NCBI GenBank assembly: GCA_946482075.1
Contig: CAMLQG010000077.1
Location: forward strand, 1 to 17,898
DNA from: an uncultured Erythrobacteraceae bacterium
GTDB lineage: Bacteria > Pseudomonadota > Alphaproteobacteria > Sphingomonadales > Sphingomonadaceae
Length of the DNA stretch: 17,898 nt
Direction: 5' to 3'
Part shown: piece after piece, positions 8,346 through 15,117 of the stretch
Layout of the letters: the number at the start of each line of letters is the position of its first letter
Numbering within the stretch: the first letter of the stretch is position 1
Translations under genes and position numbers: made by a program
Notes under the pieces: model-generated
What the model saw: only the letters and a program-made list of their open reading frames with translations
The model's database searches: none
Told to the model about the DNA's origin: nothing

Positions 8346-9572
8346 TCAAACGAGGATTTCGGCCGCCGGGCCCTGCGCCAGAAAGGCAGCTGGACTGGCG
8401 CTGGCGCCATAGGCGCCCGCACAGAACACCGCCACTATGTCGCCGACATCCGCGCGCGGCAAGTGAGCCTTGTCGGCCAACCGGTCTAACGGAGTGCACA
8501 GGCAGCCCACCACATTCGCCTCTTCCACAGGCGCCTGATTGAAGCGGCTGGCGATTGCCACGGGATAGTTGCGGCGCACCACGGTGCCGAAATTTCCCGA
8601 TGCCGCAAGCTGGTGGTGCAAGCCGCCATCGGTGATCAGGTAAATCTCGCCATGGCTCTCCTTGCGATCGACAATACGAGCGAGATAGACACCCGCCTCG
8701 CCCACAAGATAGCGGCCCAGTTCAATACAGAACTCTGTTTTTTCAATCGCATCGGGTAGACTGCTGAAACGCTGTTTCAGCGCTCCGCCCACCGCGCCGA
8801 TATCCAGCGACGCATCACCGGCGAAATAGGGGATGCCAAAGCCGCCGCCCATGTTGCAGTGCTTGAGGGGAGCGCCGATCGCTTCGGTCAGCCGCGCGGC
8901 CAGGTCCAGCGTGTTCCCCTGGGCCTCGATGATCGCTTCGGCGCTCAAAGCCTGGCTGCCGGTGAAGATATGCAGTCCCCGCCAGTCGGCGCCGGCAGCG
9001 ATCAGTTCGCGCCCCAGTGCAGGCACGCGGTCCGCATCGATCCCGAAGGGTTTGGCCCCGCCACCCATCTTCATGCCCGATCCGCGCAGTTCGAAGTCCG
9101 GATTGACCCGGATCGCCAGCCGCGGAGTGACGCCAAGCAGCTCTGCGATGCCCAGAGCCCGGCGGGCCTCGTTCTCCGATTCGAGATTGAGCGTGGCGCC
9201 GGCCGCGATCGCGGCTTCGAGTTCCGGATCACGCTTGCCCGGCCCGGCGAAGCTCACGAGCGCAGGATCGATGCCCGCAGCCGTCACCATGGCCAGTTCG
9301 CCGCCCGAAGCGATATCGAAGCCGTCCACCAGCCCAAGCATCTCCTGCAGGATCGGGGCGAAGGAATTGGCCTTTATCGCATAATGGATCGCCAGCCGCT
9401 CGGGCATCGCCGCCCGCAGATCCGCCATTTTCCGCCGAATCGCCTCGCGCGAATAGACAAAGAGCGGGGTTTGCCCGACCTGTTCGATAATTTCACTTAC
9501 AGGGAAATCACTTATCGCAAGCTCTTCCTTGTCCGTGATAAATCCGGCCGGGATTGGTCCGAGTGGCTTCAC
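8346..9572 (-). CDS. PLP-dependent decarboxylase, exosortase A system-associated (TIGR03099 type, fold III)
   Basis: This 408-residue protein belongs to the ornithine/DAP/arginine decarboxylase group of fold-III PLP enzymes. 'HYAIKANS' (63-70) carries the PLP Schiff-base lysine K67. 'HIFTGSQ' (201-207) and 'GGGFG' (242-246) are the phosphate-binding and His motifs. 'ELGRY' (284-288) is the EPGR-like site; it has Leu where Pro is usual. 'GCLCTPLD' (356-363) and 'GAYG' (387-390) are the C-terminal active-site elements contributed across the dimer. Such enzymes decarboxylate amino acids; here the substrate is unknown and may be free or carrier-bound. The start is GTG at 9572-9570, overlapping the ligase stop by 4 bp (GTGA), so the two are coupled. 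Confidence 0.9.
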   Translation of the reverse strand: MKPLGPIPAGFITDKEELAISDFPVSEIIEQVGQTPLFVYSREAIRRKMADLRAAMPERLAIHYAIKANSFAPILQEMLGLVDGFDIASGGELAMVTAAGIDPALVSFAGPGKRDPELEAAIAAGATLNLESENEARRALGIAELLGVTPRLAIRVNPDFELRGSGMKMGGGAKPFGIDADRVPALGRELIAAGADWRGLHIFTGSQALSAEAIIEAQGNTLDLAARLTEAIGAPLKHCNMGGGFGIPYFAGDASLDIGAVGGALKQRFSSLPDAIEKTEFCIELGRYLVGEAGVYLARIVDRKESHGEIYLITDGGLHHQLAASGNFGTVVRRNYPVAIASRFNQAPVEEANVVGCLCTPLDRLADKAHLPRADVGDIVAVFCAGAYGASASPAAFLAQGPAAEILV

Positions 9573-11095
9573 GTATGTATTTCCTCAACTAACCTCGCCC
9601 GATCGATCTTCCCGTTCGGGTTGAGCGGCATCGCCTCGCGCCAATGGATCACTTGCGGCTTCATGAAATTGGGCAGTTCCCGCGTCAGGACCCTGGGCAG
9701 CTCGGCTTCGGCATCTTCCACGCCGGGCGCGGCCCGGACGACGAGATGCACGGCCTGCCCCAGCCGCTCGTCCGGTACGCCCAGCGCCACGGCTTCCGCA
9801 ACCAAGCCGGTCGCGCGCGCCGCATCCTCGATCTCCTGCGGACTGATCCGGTTGCCTCCGCTCTTGATCATCGCGTCGTGCCGCCCGACGAAATAGAGCA
9901 GCCCTTCCCCATCCCGCGTCACCCAGTCGCCCGACCATACCGCCGTACCGCCATAGCGCGACTGCGCCGGAGCCGGCTTGAACCGTTCCGCTGTGCGCTG
10001 GGCATCCCGCCAGTAGCCTTGCGCCACCAGCGGGCCGCAATGGACCAGTTCTCCTTCCTCGCCGGGCGCGCTTTCCCGTCCATCCGGCCCGATCACCATG
10101 ATCTCGGCAAAGGGTATCGCCTTGCCCATCGAGGTGGGATGGCTGTCGACCAGCTCCGGATCGAGATAGGTGGAACGGAAAGCCTCGGTCAGCCCGTACA
10201 TCGGGAACAGCCTGGCCTTGGGAAACAGCCGGCGCAATCTCGCCACCAGATCCGCTGTCAGCGCGCCGCCGCTGTTGGTAAGACGGCGCATCGTCGCCAG
10301 CGCTTCCGGCGGCCATTCATGCTCGACCAGCTGCACCCAGAGCGGCGGCACGGCCGCCAGCGTGGTGACGCCATGCCGCGCGCAGGCCTTCGTCACGTCT
10401 TTCGCCGTCAGATAATCCAGCGGAACCAAGCATGCCCCCGTGCGCCAGGCGCTCAGCAACTGGTTCTGGCCATAGTCGAACGACAAGGGAAGGACGCCGA
10501 GCACGATGTCATCCGCTTCCAGCCCGAGATAGTTCGCGACGCTGACCGCTCCCAACCAGAGATTGGCGTGGCTCAGCATCACTCCTTTTGGCCGCCCGGT
10601 CGATCCACTTGTGTAGAGGATCGCGGCGAGATCGTCCGGATCGACGGATGAAGGCGGCAATCCGTGACCCTGCTCATCCAGTCCCTCCAGGAGTTCGTTA
10701 TCCTCGATCGCGGAACAGGTTTCCGGAACGTCCCCCATCTCCAGCGAAGCGAGCCGCGCCGCGTTCGCGATTATCACCCGTGCACCGCTATCGGCCAGGA
10801 TATGGGCGACTTGGGCACGCTTGAGCAGCGGATTGATCGGCACGTGAACCAGCCCCGCACGTGCCGCCGCAAGGGGCAGAAGGCAGGTCGGTTCCCCCTT
10901 GCCTGCCCAGCTCGCCACGCGCGCGCCGCGTTCAGGCACCCGTTGCGCAAGCCATGACGCCAGCTGCGCTATACGGAGCCTTAAGGCCTTGTAGGTAAGG
11001 GTCCGATCGCGCAACACGAGCGCGGCCGCTTCATCCGCGCCGTACAGGACGAGATGATCGAGCGGCCGTGGGTTCGGATCGAGCGCGACAGGCAT
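9569..11095 (-). CDS. AMP-forming acyl-CoA/ACP ligase, exosortase A system-associated (TIGR03098 type)
   Basis: This 508-residue member of the ANL adenylating superfamily shows the P-loop 'YTSGSTGRPKG' (161-171), 'YGLTE' (300-304), the hinge region 'YFVGRHDAMIKSGGNRISPQE' split around residues 401-421, and the catalytic C-terminal lysine in 'NPNGKIDR' (K496). It would activate a carboxylic or amino acid with ATP and load it on CoA or, more likely here, on the acyl carrier protein encoded across the divergent gap. 'HVPINPLLKRAQVAHIL' (84-100) matches my recollection of the exosortase-A-associated branch. The start is the ATG at 11095-11093. The Shine-Dalgarno (GGGAG) is rather distant. It is coupled to the decarboxylase downstream. 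Confidence 0.9.
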   Translation of the reverse strand: MPVALDPNPRPLDHLVLYGADEAAALVLRDRTLTYKALRLRIAQLASWLAQRVPERGARVASWAGKGEPTCLLPLAAARAGLVHVPINPLLKRAQVAHILADSGARVIIANAARLASLEMGDVPETCSAIEDNELLEGLDEQGHGLPPSSVDPDDLAAILYTSGSTGRPKGVMLSHANLWLGAVSVANYLGLEADDIVLGVLPLSFDYGQNQLLSAWRTGACLVPLDYLTAKDVTKACARHGVTTLAAVPPLWVQLVEHEWPPEALATMRRLTNSGGALTADLVARLRRLFPKARLFPMYGLTEAFRSTYLDPELVDSHPTSMGKAIPFAEIMVIGPDGRESAPGEEGELVHCGPLVAQGYWRDAQRTAERFKPAPAQSRYGGTAVWSGDWVTRDGEGLLYFVGRHDAMIKSGGNRISPQEIEDAARATGLVAEAVALGVPDERLGQAVHLVVRAAPGVEDAEAELPRVLTRELPNFMKPQVIHWREAMPLNPNGKIDRARLVEEIHT

Positions 11096-11129
11096 GCGAA
11101 AAACGGACTCCCGAGGAGGAAATTGGCAA
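11096..11129. promoter_or_regulatory. Very short divergent intergenic region
   Basis: Only 34 bp separate the ATG of the minus-strand ligase from the GTG of the plus-strand GNAT gene. It contains the plus-strand Shine-Dalgarno AGGAGG (11114-11119). There is no room for two full promoters, so at least one must lie inside the opposing coding sequence. No convincing -35/-10 pair was found. A TTGCAA at 11166-11171, inside the GNAT gene, is a weak -35 candidate for the ligase direction. Confidence 0.4.
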
Positions 11130-12119
11130 GTGATCGCGGTCAGCTATCACGACAGGGTTAACGTCTTGCAAGAGGCCGGCCTGCAAAGCAGCGGCCCCTT
11201 CGACCGTGCCGAATGGTTTACGCTGCTTGCCGAGACCACGAAAGAGAAACCCCTGATCGCGCTGGCCGAGGATGGCGATCAGCGCGTCGCGCTTCCGCTC
11301 AGGACGGCCGACGGCAGGCTGGAACCCTTCATCAACTGGTACAGCTTCGCATGGCGGCCCCTGATCACGCCAGGCGGACGTGCCGGCGACCTCATCCCGA
11401 CCCTCGCTCGATCCCTGAGGGCGAAAACGGCGCGGATCACTTTCTGGCCCGTTCCCGACGAGGATGGTAGCGCCACGCTGCTCGAAGGCGCGTTCCGCGA
11501 AGCAGGCTGGATCGTGATGCGCAAAGCCCATGATACGAACCACGTTCTGCCTTTCACCCATGGCAGCTATGCGGATTATCTCGCCACTCGTCCCGGCCCG
11601 CTTCGGACCACGTTGAAGCGCAAGGCGAAGAAGGTTGACGTCATGATTTTCGATACGTTCGAGGATGATGCGTGGAATATCTACGAACGCATCTACGCGA
11701 AGAGCTGGAAGCCGGCGGAGGACAATCCCGCGATGCTGCGGCGGTTCGCCGAAGCGGAAGGCGCTGCCGGCCGCATCCGCCTGGCGGTCGCCCATCATGA
11801 TGGTCAGCCCGTGGCCGCGCAGTTCTGGACCGTGGAAGGCGAAACGGCCTTCATCCACAAGCTGACCCATCTCGAGGAATTCCAGTCCCTCTCGCCCGGC
11901 ACGACGCTCACCGCCGCGCTGATGGAGCGCGTGATCGATCGCGACCATGTGACACTAGTGGATTTCGGCACGGGCGACGACGCCTACAAGCGCGACTGGA
12001 TGGACGCGACCCGTCCCCGCTACCTCCTGGACTGCTACAACCCGCGCAAGCCCGCGAGCTGGCCCCATCTGGCACGCGCGGCGCTGCGGCACCTTGCCTC
12101 ACGCGGGCGCGATGGCTAG
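11130..12119 (+). CDS. GNAT/BioF2-like acyltransferase (Acetyltransf_6, FemAB superfamily), exosortase-locus associated
   Basis: This 329-residue protein has the double-GNAT layout of the Acetyltransf_6/BioF2-like domain. 'YLATRPGPLRTTLKRKAKKV' (150-169) and 'HLEEFQSLSPGTTLTAALME' (247-266) match the acceptor and acyl-donor binding parts of this family, and 'VDFGTGDDAYKRDWMD' (277-292) is its C-terminal signature. I chose the GTG at 11130 because AGGAGG ends ten bases upstream of it. The in-frame ATG at 11094 would overlap the divergent ligase start and has no ribosome-binding site. It is the first gene of a plus-strand set that continues with the ACP, so an acyl or aminoacyl-ACP is a reasonable donor (inference). 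No signal peptide is seen. Confidence 0.84.
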   Translation: MIAVSYHDRVNVLQEAGLQSSGPFDRAEWFTLLAETTKEKPLIALAEDGDQRVALPLRTADGRLEPFINWYSFAWRPLITPGGRAGDLIPTLARSLRAKTARITFWPVPDEDGSATLLEGAFREAGWIVMRKAHDTNHVLPFTHGSYADYLATRPGPLRTTLKRKAKKVDVMIFDTFEDDAWNIYERIYAKSWKPAEDNPAMLRRFAEAEGAAGRIRLAVAHHDGQPVAAQFWTVEGETAFIHKLTHLEEFQSLSPGTTLTAALMERVIDRDHVTLVDFGTGDDAYKRDWMDATRPRYLLDCYNPRKPASWPHLARAALRHLASRGRDG

Positions 12120-12174
12120 GGCGCGTCATCCAAATGCTGGAATACAAGCAGAACCGAAGGCAAACGATCACCCT

Positions 12175-12474
12175 ATGTCCGATGTCACTTCCCTCGATGC
12201 CGGTAGCGAGGGCACAAATCAGCTGGACCAGTCCCTCCGCCAGATCCTCGTCGACGTGCTCGGCCTGGGCAGCGAACAGGTTGCCGGCTTCGGGCCGGAT
12301 ACGGGCCTTTTCGGCTACCTGCCGGAACTGGATTCCATGGCCGTCGCCACGCTGCTGACCGAAATGGAAGACCGGCTCGACATCGTGATCGAAGATGACG
12401 AGGTCGACGGCGAATTGCTCGAAAGCTACGGCTCGCTGCTCGCTTTTGCTCAAGCGAAGCGCGCCGGGGGCTGA
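12175..12474 (+). CDS. Acyl carrier protein of the exosortase A-associated module
   Basis: This 99-residue acidic protein has the fold and motif of an acyl carrier protein. 'GYLPELDSMAVATLLTEMED' (47-66) places the 4'-phosphopantetheine on S54, in 'DSM' where most ACPs have 'DSL'. Helix II and the acidic 'EDDEVDGELLESYGSL' region (73-88) follow. The start is the ATG at 12175, 55 bases after the GNAT gene; the best Shine-Dalgarno-like run (GAAGG) is about 15 bases away, so initiation may be weak. In-frame ATGs at 12094 and 12112 lie inside the preceding gene and would add a non-ACP-like extension. It presumably carries the acid activated by the nearby AMP ligase. Confidence 0.85.
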   Translation: MSDVTSLDAGSEGTNQLDQSLRQILVDVLGLGSEQVAGFGPDTGLFGYLPELDSMAVATLLTEMEDRLDIVIEDDEVDGELLESYGSLLAFAQAKRAGG

Positions 12475-12483
12475 CGGACCGGC

Positions 12484-13161
12484 GTGATCGCCCGCTGGCC
12501 CTGCCCGCTGCCCAAGGGCGACGAGAGCACCGAACAGGCCGTGCTGTTCGATAAGGGCCGCGAGAAGCGCCTGCTGGTCATCCCCGCCCTGTTCGATGAA
12601 GCGAACAAGACACGCCGCCAGACGATCGAGATCATGCGGCGGCTGGACGGCGCGAATATCGACAGCATCCTGCCGGACCTTCCTGGCTGGAATGAGAGCC
12701 TTCAGCCGCTGGAGCATCAAACGCTGGAGAGTTGGAGGATCGCCGCCAAGGCGGCCGTCATTCATTTCCGGGCGACGCATCTGCTGACGGTGAGAGCCGG
12801 GGCTATCCTGGCACCGGAAGGTATCCCCGGCTGGCGTCATGCCCCCATCGGCGGTGCGAACGCGATGCGCGCGCTGCTGCGATCCCGGCTTGTTTCCGCG
12901 CGCGAGGCCGGCAGGGATGAGACCACGGCAGGTCTCCACGAATTGGGCCGCAGCGAAGGAATCGAACTGGCCGGCTATCCGATCGGTCCGGCGATGTTTG
13001 CTGCGCTTGAGCGGGCAAAACTGGCGGACAGCGGCCTGCTCAAGGACATCGACCAGGCGGATCTCGGCGGCGCGGGCCTCTGGCTGAGAGCCGAGCCGGA
13101 CGAGGAAGCCGCCCAGGCCGATGCGCTGGCGGCGATCATCGTCATGGGACTGGGCGCATGA
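12484..13161 (+). CDS. Alpha/beta-hydrolase-like protein, exosortase A-associated hydrolase 2 type (TIGR03101-like), divergent
   Basis: This is a 225-residue protein. 'VIPALFDEANKTRRQTIEIM' (32-51) and 'LPDLPGWNES' (63-72) correspond to the first strand and the early helix of the exosortase-A hydrolase 2 family. 'GRSEGIELAGYPIGPAMFAAL' (split around 155-175) matches its C-terminal 'E-AGY' segment. No GxSxG elbow is present; the equivalent strand reads 'LLTVRAGAILA' (100-110). Either the family uses another chemistry or this copy is non-catalytic. The start is GTG at 12484, nine bases after the ACP stop. The end overlaps the next gene by 4 bp (ATGA). A role as a thioesterase or editing partner of the ACP is only inference. 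Confidence 0.68.
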   Translation: MIARWPCPLPKGDESTEQAVLFDKGREKRLLVIPALFDEANKTRRQTIEIMRRLDGANIDSILPDLPGWNESLQPLEHQTLESWRIAAKAAVIHFRATHLLTVRAGAILAPEGIPGWRHAPIGGANAMRALLRSRLVSAREAGRDETTAGLHELGRSEGIELAGYPIGPAMFAALERAKLADSGLLKDIDQADLGGAGLWLRAEPDEEAAQADALAAIIVMGLGA

Positions 13162-13931
13162 GCCGGCGCGCCGTCCTTTTCGACTGCGCCGGCGACCGTC
13201 TCGCCGGGACACTCGATGAAGGAACAGCCGTCACCGGCCTGCTGATCGTGACCGGCGGAAACGAGACGCGGGCGGGCGCATTCTCCGGCCAGGCGCAGCT
13301 CGCCGCCCGGATCGCGGCGGCGGGCTTCCCGGTCTTCCGCTTCGATCGCAGAGGCGTGGGCGACAGCGAGGGCACAAATCGCGGCTTTCGCGACAGCGGG
13401 GAGGACATTGCGGCCGCCTGCGTGGCCTTTCGCGCCGAAGCGCCGGATGTCCAAGGGATCGTCGCTTTCGGCAATTGCGATGCCGCGAGCGCGCTGATGC
13501 TCAATCGCGGAGCGGATTGCGCGGGGCTCGTCCTCGCCAATCCGTGGACGTTCGAGGATGCGACCGACGATGCGCCGCCGGCCTCGGCGATCAGGGCCCG
13601 CTATGCGGAGAAGCTGCGCAATCCGCGCGAGGTCCTGCGCCTGCTGCGGGGACAGGTGTCGATCGGCAAGTTGATGAAAGGCATGCGCAAGCTTGCGTTT
13701 TCGCAGAAAGCGCCTGATGGACTTTTGAACGATATAAGAAATGGAATACAAGTATTTGATGGCCATATCGACTTCCTGATCTCAAGTCGTGACCGAACGG
13801 GCCAGGCTTTCGTCGAAGCCTGGGGCAAGGACCCGCGCATCGCAATCTGCCCGGATGCTACTCACGCCTTTGCCGAAGCCCATGCGCGCGACTGGCTGTA
13901 CGAACGGGTAATCGCCGCGCTCAGCGCGTGA
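13158..13931 (+). CDS. Alpha/beta hydrolase, exosortase A system-associated hydrolase 1 (TIGR03100 type)
   Basis: This is a 257-residue alpha/beta-hydrolase fold. 'FRFDRRGVGDSEG' (60-72) is the usual strand 4/oxyanion region. 'AFGNCDAAS' (103-111) is the nucleophile elbow, with Cys107 in the place of Ser. 'DATHAFAE' (233-240) carries the catalytic His236. A Cys nucleophile as in dienelactone hydrolase agrees with my memory of this family ('GLCDAAS'). It may cleave a thioester or ester in the exopolysaccharide-linked acyl pathway. The ATG at 13158 overlaps the previous stop. The last 11 bases overlap tail-to-tail with the RNA methyltransferase gene. Residues 187-201 are written in rare AT-rich codons. 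Confidence 0.86.
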   Translation: MSRRAVLFDCAGDRLAGTLDEGTAVTGLLIVTGGNETRAGAFSGQAQLAARIAAAGFPVFRFDRRGVGDSEGTNRGFRDSGEDIAAACVAFRAEAPDVQGIVAFGNCDAASALMLNRGADCAGLVLANPWTFEDATDDAPPASAIRARYAEKLRNPREVLRLLRGQVSIGKLMKGMRKLAFSQKAPDGLLNDIRNGIQVFDGHIDFLISSRDRTGQAFVEAWGKDPRIAICPDATHAFAEAHARDWLYERVIAALSA

Positions 13932-15117
13932 ACAGGCTGGCGAGTTCCACATGAGTGGACCAGCGGAACTGACCCACCGCGCGCAGTTCCGCCAGGCGAT
14001 ATCCGCCGTCGGCCAGCGTCCTGGCGTCACGCGCCCAGCTCGACGGGTTACAGCTGACATAAGCGACAAGCGGGACCTTGCTCTGCGCCAGCAGCGCCAC
14101 CTGTTCCCTCGCCCCGGCGCGCGGGGGATCGAGCAGCACCGCATCGAAGCGATCGAGTTCCGCCACCTGCAGGGGATTGCGGAACAGATCGCGATGGAGC
14201 GAATGAACCGGCTTGCCCGAACGCCCCGCCGCCGCCTTGCAGGCCAGATGTGCCTCCTGCGCCGCTTCCGCCGCCAGCACCTTGGCCGGGCCGGCCAGCG
14301 CGAAGGCGAAGGTCCCCAGCCCCGAGAACAGGTCCGCGATGAAGCGCGAATCCCCCAGCCATTCGCGCGCGGCGGCGGCCAGCATCTCTTCTCCATCGGC
14401 CGTCGCCTGCAGGAACGCACCGGCCGGCATTGGAACAGGAATACTTGAAAGTGATATAGTTACGGGATCGGGCTCCCACATGGTCTCCGGTCCATAACCC
14501 TGATCCAATGTCAGCCGCGCCAGGCCATTGTCGCGTGCGAAATCGAGCATCGCCTCGGTCTCGCGCAGCCCTTCGACCGTCAGCCCCTTCACGCCCATGT
14601 CCACGCCTTGGTCGGCGAGCGTCAGCGCGATATCCAGCGCATAACGGCCCGCCCGCCGGGCGAGCAGGCGGCGCAGCGGTTCGATCACCGCGAAGAGTTC
14701 CGACGCCAGCACATGGCATTCGCGCAGATCGACGGTCTGGTGCGAACCTTCTTCCCGGAAGCCGATCACCGGCCGCCCCCCGCCGTTGACGGCATGAAGC
14801 GTGGCGCGGCGGCGGCTGCACGGCGGGGAGAGATGCGCAGGCGCAAGCCTGTCCGGCTCCAGTCCCTGCGATCGCGCGGCGTACAGCACGCGATTGGAGA
14901 CGAAATCGCCCAGCGAATCCTCGTCCAGCTGTTGCAGCTGACATCCCCCGCACCGCCCGTAATGGACACAGGGCGGCGTCACATGATGCGGACCCGGCAC
15001 CAGCGTACCGTCCGCCAGAAGCGTATCGCCAGGTGCGGCGCCCGCGACATAGCGCCCATCGGGCAGCACCCCGTCACCCCGCGCGGCGATCCGGATGACT
15101 GTCTGTTCTTCGTTCAT
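13921..15117 (-). CDS. Class I SAM-dependent RNA methyltransferase, TrmA/RlmC/RlmD (RumA) family with 4Fe-4S site
   Basis: This 398-residue protein methylates C5 of a uridine in rRNA or tRNA. The Fe-S cysteines C50, C56, C59 (CX5CX2C) and C100 are all present. The SAM site is 'DLFSGLG' (262-268), followed by 'VLLDPPRAG' (327-335) and the catalytic Cys356 in 'VSCNPSS'. The C-terminal 'HVELASLF' carries the general-base Glu391. The TRAM domain at the N-terminus is shorter than in RlmD. Which position it modifies cannot be told. I chose the ATG at 15117, which overlaps the NnrDE stop by 4 bp (ATGA); the upstream open frame to 15222 lies inside that gene. A patch at residues 219-229 has unusual AT-rich codons. 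Confidence 0.93.
   Translation of the reverse strand: MNEEQTVIRIAARGDGVLPDGRYVAGAAPGDTLLADGTLVPGPHHVTPPCVHYGRCGGCQLQQLDEDSLGDFVSNRVLYAARSQGLEPDRLAPAHLSPPCSRRRATLHAVNGGGRPVIGFREEGSHQTVDLRECHVLASELFAVIEPLRRLLARRAGRYALDIALTLADQGVDMGVKGLTVEGLRETEAMLDFARDNGLARLTLDQGYGPETMWEPDPVTISLSSIPVPMPAGAFLQATADGEEMLAAAAREWLGDSRFIADLFSGLGTFAFALAGPAKVLAAEAAQEAHLACKAAAGRSGKPVHSLHRDLFRNPLQVAELDRFDAVLLDPPRAGAREQVALLAQSKVPLVAYVSCNPSSWARDARTLADGGYRLAELRAVGQFRWSTHVELASLFTR

Noticed and set aside
11094..11129. ATG at 11094 as the start of the GNAT gene
   Set aside because: It would overlap the divergent ligase start and has no Shine-Dalgarno, while GTG 11130 follows AGGAGG and fits the family start better.
12134..12358. 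A 74-codon plus-strand frame starting at 12134
   Set aside because: It overlaps the acyl carrier protein in another frame and has no family features.
14432..14461. GGAAC ... GTT resembling an EcfG (general stress sigma factor) promoter
   Set aside because: The spacer between the boxes is 22 nt, too long for the usual 16-17 nt arrangement, and it is inside the RNA methyltransferase gene.
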